Shown piece after piece: positions 61,719-64,000 of a stretch of 64,000 bases of DNA. Both the position numbers and the translations under genes were made by a program. Below the pieces are notes generated by a model that saw only the letters and a program-made list of their open reading frames with translations, was not told where the DNA came from and ran no database searches. Positions within the stretch are counted from its first letter, which is position 1, and every line of letters begins with the position of its first letter. The DNA is taken from the NCBI RefSeq assembly GCF_900230255.1, contig NZ_OCNJ01000011.1:62001-126000 (forward strand). The letters run 5' to 3'. This DNA is from Caenispirillum bisanense. Lineage in GTDB: Bacteria > Pseudomonadota > Alphaproteobacteria > Rhodospirillales > Rhodospirillaceae.

Positions 61719-62882
61719 ATGCATGTTCGCCTGTTCAAGCCCAGCGTCGGCCGCGAGGAACTCGAGGCCATCGCCGAGGTGTTCGATCGCGCCTGGCTCG
61801 GCCTCGGTCCCAAGGTGCGGGAGTTCGAGGAGGCCTGGGCGCGCTATGTCGACAGCCCGGCGGCGCTCGGCCTCAACTCGGCGACGGCGGCCCTGCACAT
61901 GGCGGTGACGGCGCTCCGCCTGCCGCCCGGCAGCAAGGTCCTGGTGCCGTCCATGACCTTCGTAGCGAGCGCGCTCTGCGCCCTCTACAACGGCCTCGAC
62001 GTGGTGTTCGTGGACTGCGATCGCGACACCCTGCAGATGGACCTCGACGACCTGGAACGCCGCATCACGCCGGAAACCCGCGCCGTGGTCGCGGTGCACT
62101 TCGGCGGCTACCCCGTCGACATGCCGCGCCTGCTGGAGATCGCCCGCCGCCATGACCTGAAGGTGATCGAGGATTGCGCCCACTGCGCCGGCGGCTCCAT
62201 CGGCGGCCGCAAGCTGGGCACCTGGGGCGACCTCGGCTGCTTCTCCTTCGAGGAGAAGAAGTGCATGACCACCGGCGACGGCGGCATGCTGGTCGCCAAC
62301 GACCCCGACCTGGTGGAGCGCGTGCGCGCCAACCGCTGGCTCGGCATCGACAAGGACACCTGGAAGCGCCAGGCCGGCTACACCGCCGAAGGCCCCGACG
62401 ATGCCCGCCACTGGCACTACGAGGTGGCGGAAGTCGGCTACAAGTACAACATGAACGATCTGGCGGCGGCCATCGGTCTGGTGCAGCTGAAGAAGCTCGA
62501 CGCCATGAACGCCCGCCGCACCGCGATCATCGCCCGCTACCTGGACGGCCTGCGCGACTCGGGCCTGGTGCGGCCGCTGATGCCCTACCGGACCGACGGC
62601 GAGCACGCCTACTGGATCTTCGGCGTGCGCGTGCCGGCGGCGGTGCGCGACGACGTGATCCGCATGCTGAAGCGCAGCGACGTGGCGACCAGCGTCCATT
62701 ACCTGCCGCTCACCCTGCACCCGCTGTTCAAGGCCCACGCCGGCGCCACGCCGGTCGCCGAGAGCGTGTGGGAGGAGATGATCACCCTGCCCCTGTTCCC
62801 CGACATGACGGACGAGCAGGTGGACTATGTGGTCGACGCGCTGCGTCGGGCCGAGGCGGCGGTCGCGCCCCAGGTGTCCTGA
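61719..62882 (+). CDS. DegT/DnrJ/EryC1-type sugar aminotransferase
   Basis: A 387-residue PLP-dependent aminotransferase. LFKPSVGREELEAIAEVFDRAWLGLGPKVREFEEAWARYV opens the fold; the PLP-binding lysine is Lys181 in GCFSFEEKKCMTTGDGGML. EDCAHCAGGSIGGRKLG and the C-terminal SVHYLPLTLHPLF are conserved. It would place an amino group on a nucleotide-bound 4-keto-sugar. Because it precedes rfbF and rfbG, a CDP-4-keto-6-deoxy sugar is the likely substrate, though the known RfbH dehydratase branch lacks this lysine and this protein keeps it. Confidence 0.9.
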   Translation: MHVRLFKPSVGREELEAIAEVFDRAWLGLGPKVREFEEAWARYVDSPAALGLNSATAALHMAVTALRLPPGSKVLVPSMTFVASALCALYNGLDVVFVDCDRDTLQMDLDDLERRITPETRAVVAVHFGGYPVDMPRLLEIARRHDLKVIEDCAHCAGGSIGGRKLGTWGDLGCFSFEEKKCMTTGDGGMLVANDPDLVERVRANRWLGIDKDTWKRQAGYTAEGPDDARHWHYEVAEVGYKYNMNDLAAAIGLVQLKKLDAMNARRTAIIARYLDGLRDSGLVRPLMPYRTDGEHAYWIFGVRVPAAVRDDVIRMLKRSDVATSVHYLPLTLHPLFKAHAGATPVAESVWEEMITLPLFPDMTDEQVDYVVDALRRAEAAVAPQVS

Positions 62883-62908
62883 GCGACCGGCAGGAGGGGG
62901 ATACGATC

Positions 62909-63682
62909 ATGAAGGCTGTCATCCTGGCCGGTGGCCGCGGCACGCGCATCTCGGAAGAAACCGTGGCGCGGCCGAAGCCGCTGGTGGAAATCGGCGACAT
63001 GCCGATCCTGTGGCACATCCTGAAGATCTACTCGCATCACGGCATCAACGACTTCGTCATCTGCCTCGGCTACAAGGGCCAGATGATCAAGCAGTTCTTC
63101 CTGGACTATGCCTACCAGACGTCGGACCTGACCGTCGACCTGGGCGAGAACGCCGTGAACTTCCACAGCCGCCGCGCCGAGCCGTGGAAGGTGACCCTGG
63201 TCGACACCGGGCTCGACACCGCCACCGGCGGGCGCCTGAAGCGCATCCGCCCCTATGTGGAGGGTGACGAGGCCTTCCTGATGACCTACGGCGACGGCCT
63301 CGCCGACGTGGACGTCGCGGCCTCCATCGCCCATCACCGCCGCATGGGCCTCTTGGCCACCATGACCGTCGTGCGCCCGCCCGCCCGCTTCGGCTCGGCG
63401 GCGGTGGAAGGCGGCCGCGTCATGCGCTTCATTGAGAAGCCGCAGGCCGAGGAAGGCCTCATCAACGGAGGCTTCTTCGTGGTCGCGCCCGAGGCGCTCG
63501 ACTACGTCGACGACGACCGCACCTCGTGGGAATTCGGCAGCCTGCCGCGCATCGCCGCCGACGACCAGCTCGCCGCCTTCCAACACGAGGGCTTCTGGCA
63601 GCCCATGGATACGCTGCGCGAGAAGGATTACCTGCAGTCGCTCTACGACCGCGGCGACGCACCGTGGATGGTGTGGCGCTGA
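62909..63682 (+). CDS. rfbF: Glucose-1-phosphate cytidylyltransferase
   Basis: A 257-residue nucleotidyltransferase with the signature VILAGGRGTRISEETVARPKPLVEIGDMPILWHILKIYSHHGINDFVICLGYKG, and YGDGLADVDV, in which the metal-binding aspartates lie. It makes CDP-glucose from CTP and glucose-1-phosphate, the first step of 3,6-dideoxy- and related CDP-sugars. AGGAGGGGG is just before the ATG. It follows the aminotransferase by 26 bp and precedes rfbG by 37 bp. Confidence 0.95.
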   Translation: MKAVILAGGRGTRISEETVARPKPLVEIGDMPILWHILKIYSHHGINDFVICLGYKGQMIKQFFLDYAYQTSDLTVDLGENAVNFHSRRAEPWKVTLVDTGLDTATGGRLKRIRPYVEGDEAFLMTYGDGLADVDVAASIAHHRRMGLLATMTVVRPPARFGSAAVEGGRVMRFIEKPQAEEGLINGGFFVVAPEALDYVDDDRTSWEFGSLPRIAADDQLAAFQHEGFWQPMDTLREKDYLQSLYDRGDAPWMVWR

Positions 63683-63719
63683 CCGGCCCGGCGGGCGCCC
63701 CGGCGCAAGGACGATAGTC

Positions 63720-64000
63720 ATGATTACCGAGACCCTTCGCGACTCCTACGCCGGCCGCCGCGTCCTCGTGACCGGCCACACCGGCTTCAAGGGTGCCTGG
63801 CTGGCGGAGGTGCTCCTCGGCCTCGGCGCCGAGCCCTTCGGTCTCTCCCTGCCGCCGCCGACCGAGCCCGCCCTGCACGACGTGCTGGGCCTGGCCGACC
63901 GCATGCCGGCCGTCATCGGCGACATCCGCGACGAGGCGGTGGTGCGCGAGGCCTTCGCGCAGGCGCGGCCCGACGCGGTGTTCCACCTGGCGGCACAGCC
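63720..64000 (+). CDS. rfbG: CDP-glucose 4,6-dehydratase (5' part)
   Basis: The first 93 residues of a short-chain dehydrogenase-type enzyme; the gene runs off the right edge. MITETLRDSYAGRRVLVTGHTGFKGAWLAEVLLGLGAEPFGLSLPPPTEPALHDVLGLADRMPAVIGDIRD carries the GHTGFKGAWL NAD-binding motif characteristic of RfbG rather than RfbB. It would convert CDP-glucose to CDP-4-keto-6-deoxyglucose. It completes the set with rfbF and the aminotransferase. Confidence 0.93.
   Translation, partial: MITETLRDSYAGRRVLVTGHTGFKGAWLAEVLLGLGAEPFGLSLPPPTEPALHDVLGLADRMPAVIGDIRDEAVVREAFAQARPDAVFHLAAQ

Overview
The window is GC-rich chromosomal DNA with short intergenic gaps and many start/stop overlaps. CcrM, the FliX/FlaF/FlbT flagellar regulators, a MotE-type protein and a zinc-less DksA together point to an alphaproteobacterium. 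The flagellar gene order (a fliL-fliM operon divergent from flgF-flgG-flgA-flgH, and dksA-fliX beside flgI) is what I would expect in Rhodospirillales, but I cannot name a genus. I saw no rRNA, tRNA, CRISPR array, insertion sequence or prophage.

Layout. 1-11.9 kb is a housekeeping and accessory stretch: an FAD oxidoreductase fragment, a HIT protein and methyltransferase pair, a UPF0104-type membrane protein, ccrM behind a dense cluster of GANTC sites, rnhB, a cation/proton antiporter, a radical SAM protein, PaiB, two arsenosugar-type transferases and a Cys-rich exported peptide. 11.9-14.4 kb is the phage-shock module pspABC and divergent pspF with a textbook sigma-54 promoter. 15.4-18.2 kb is PEP carboxylase, followed by a small toxin-antitoxin-like pair whose first gene is interrupted by an amber codon. 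19-24.4 kb is a TetR regulator with an RND efflux pump. 24.4-30.5 kb is a complete ribose operon (rbsDACBRK) headed by a perfect 24-bp LacI-type palindrome. 30.9-34.2 kb is a TRAP transporter with an embedded tautomerase. 35-40.2 kb holds a NYN-domain protein, a two-component system, a DegP protease and a cytochrome b561.

40.4-61.6 kb is a large motility region. On the minus strand run fliL, fliM, a DUF6468 protein, motE, cheY, cheZ, two MotB-like proteins and a 1156-residue periplasmic protein with three AMIN-like repeats and a TPR-like half. On the plus strand are flgF-flgG-flgA-flgH, then flgI-flgJ-flgN and flaF-flbT-DUF1217. argO/argP, dksA and fliX sit between them. I find three well-spaced sigma-54 promoters (before flgF, flgI and flaF) and one CtrA-like box in the fliL/flgF control region. 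The window ends in a CDP-sugar locus (DegT aminotransferase, rfbF, start of rfbG), probably for surface glycan or flagellin glycosylation.

The observations most worth a second look are the GANTC cluster before ccrM, the periplasmic repeat protein coupled to two MotB-like proteins, the FlgN-like chaperone with a 220-residue Pro/Ala/Gly tail, and the single-codon nonsense interruption of a conserved small gene.
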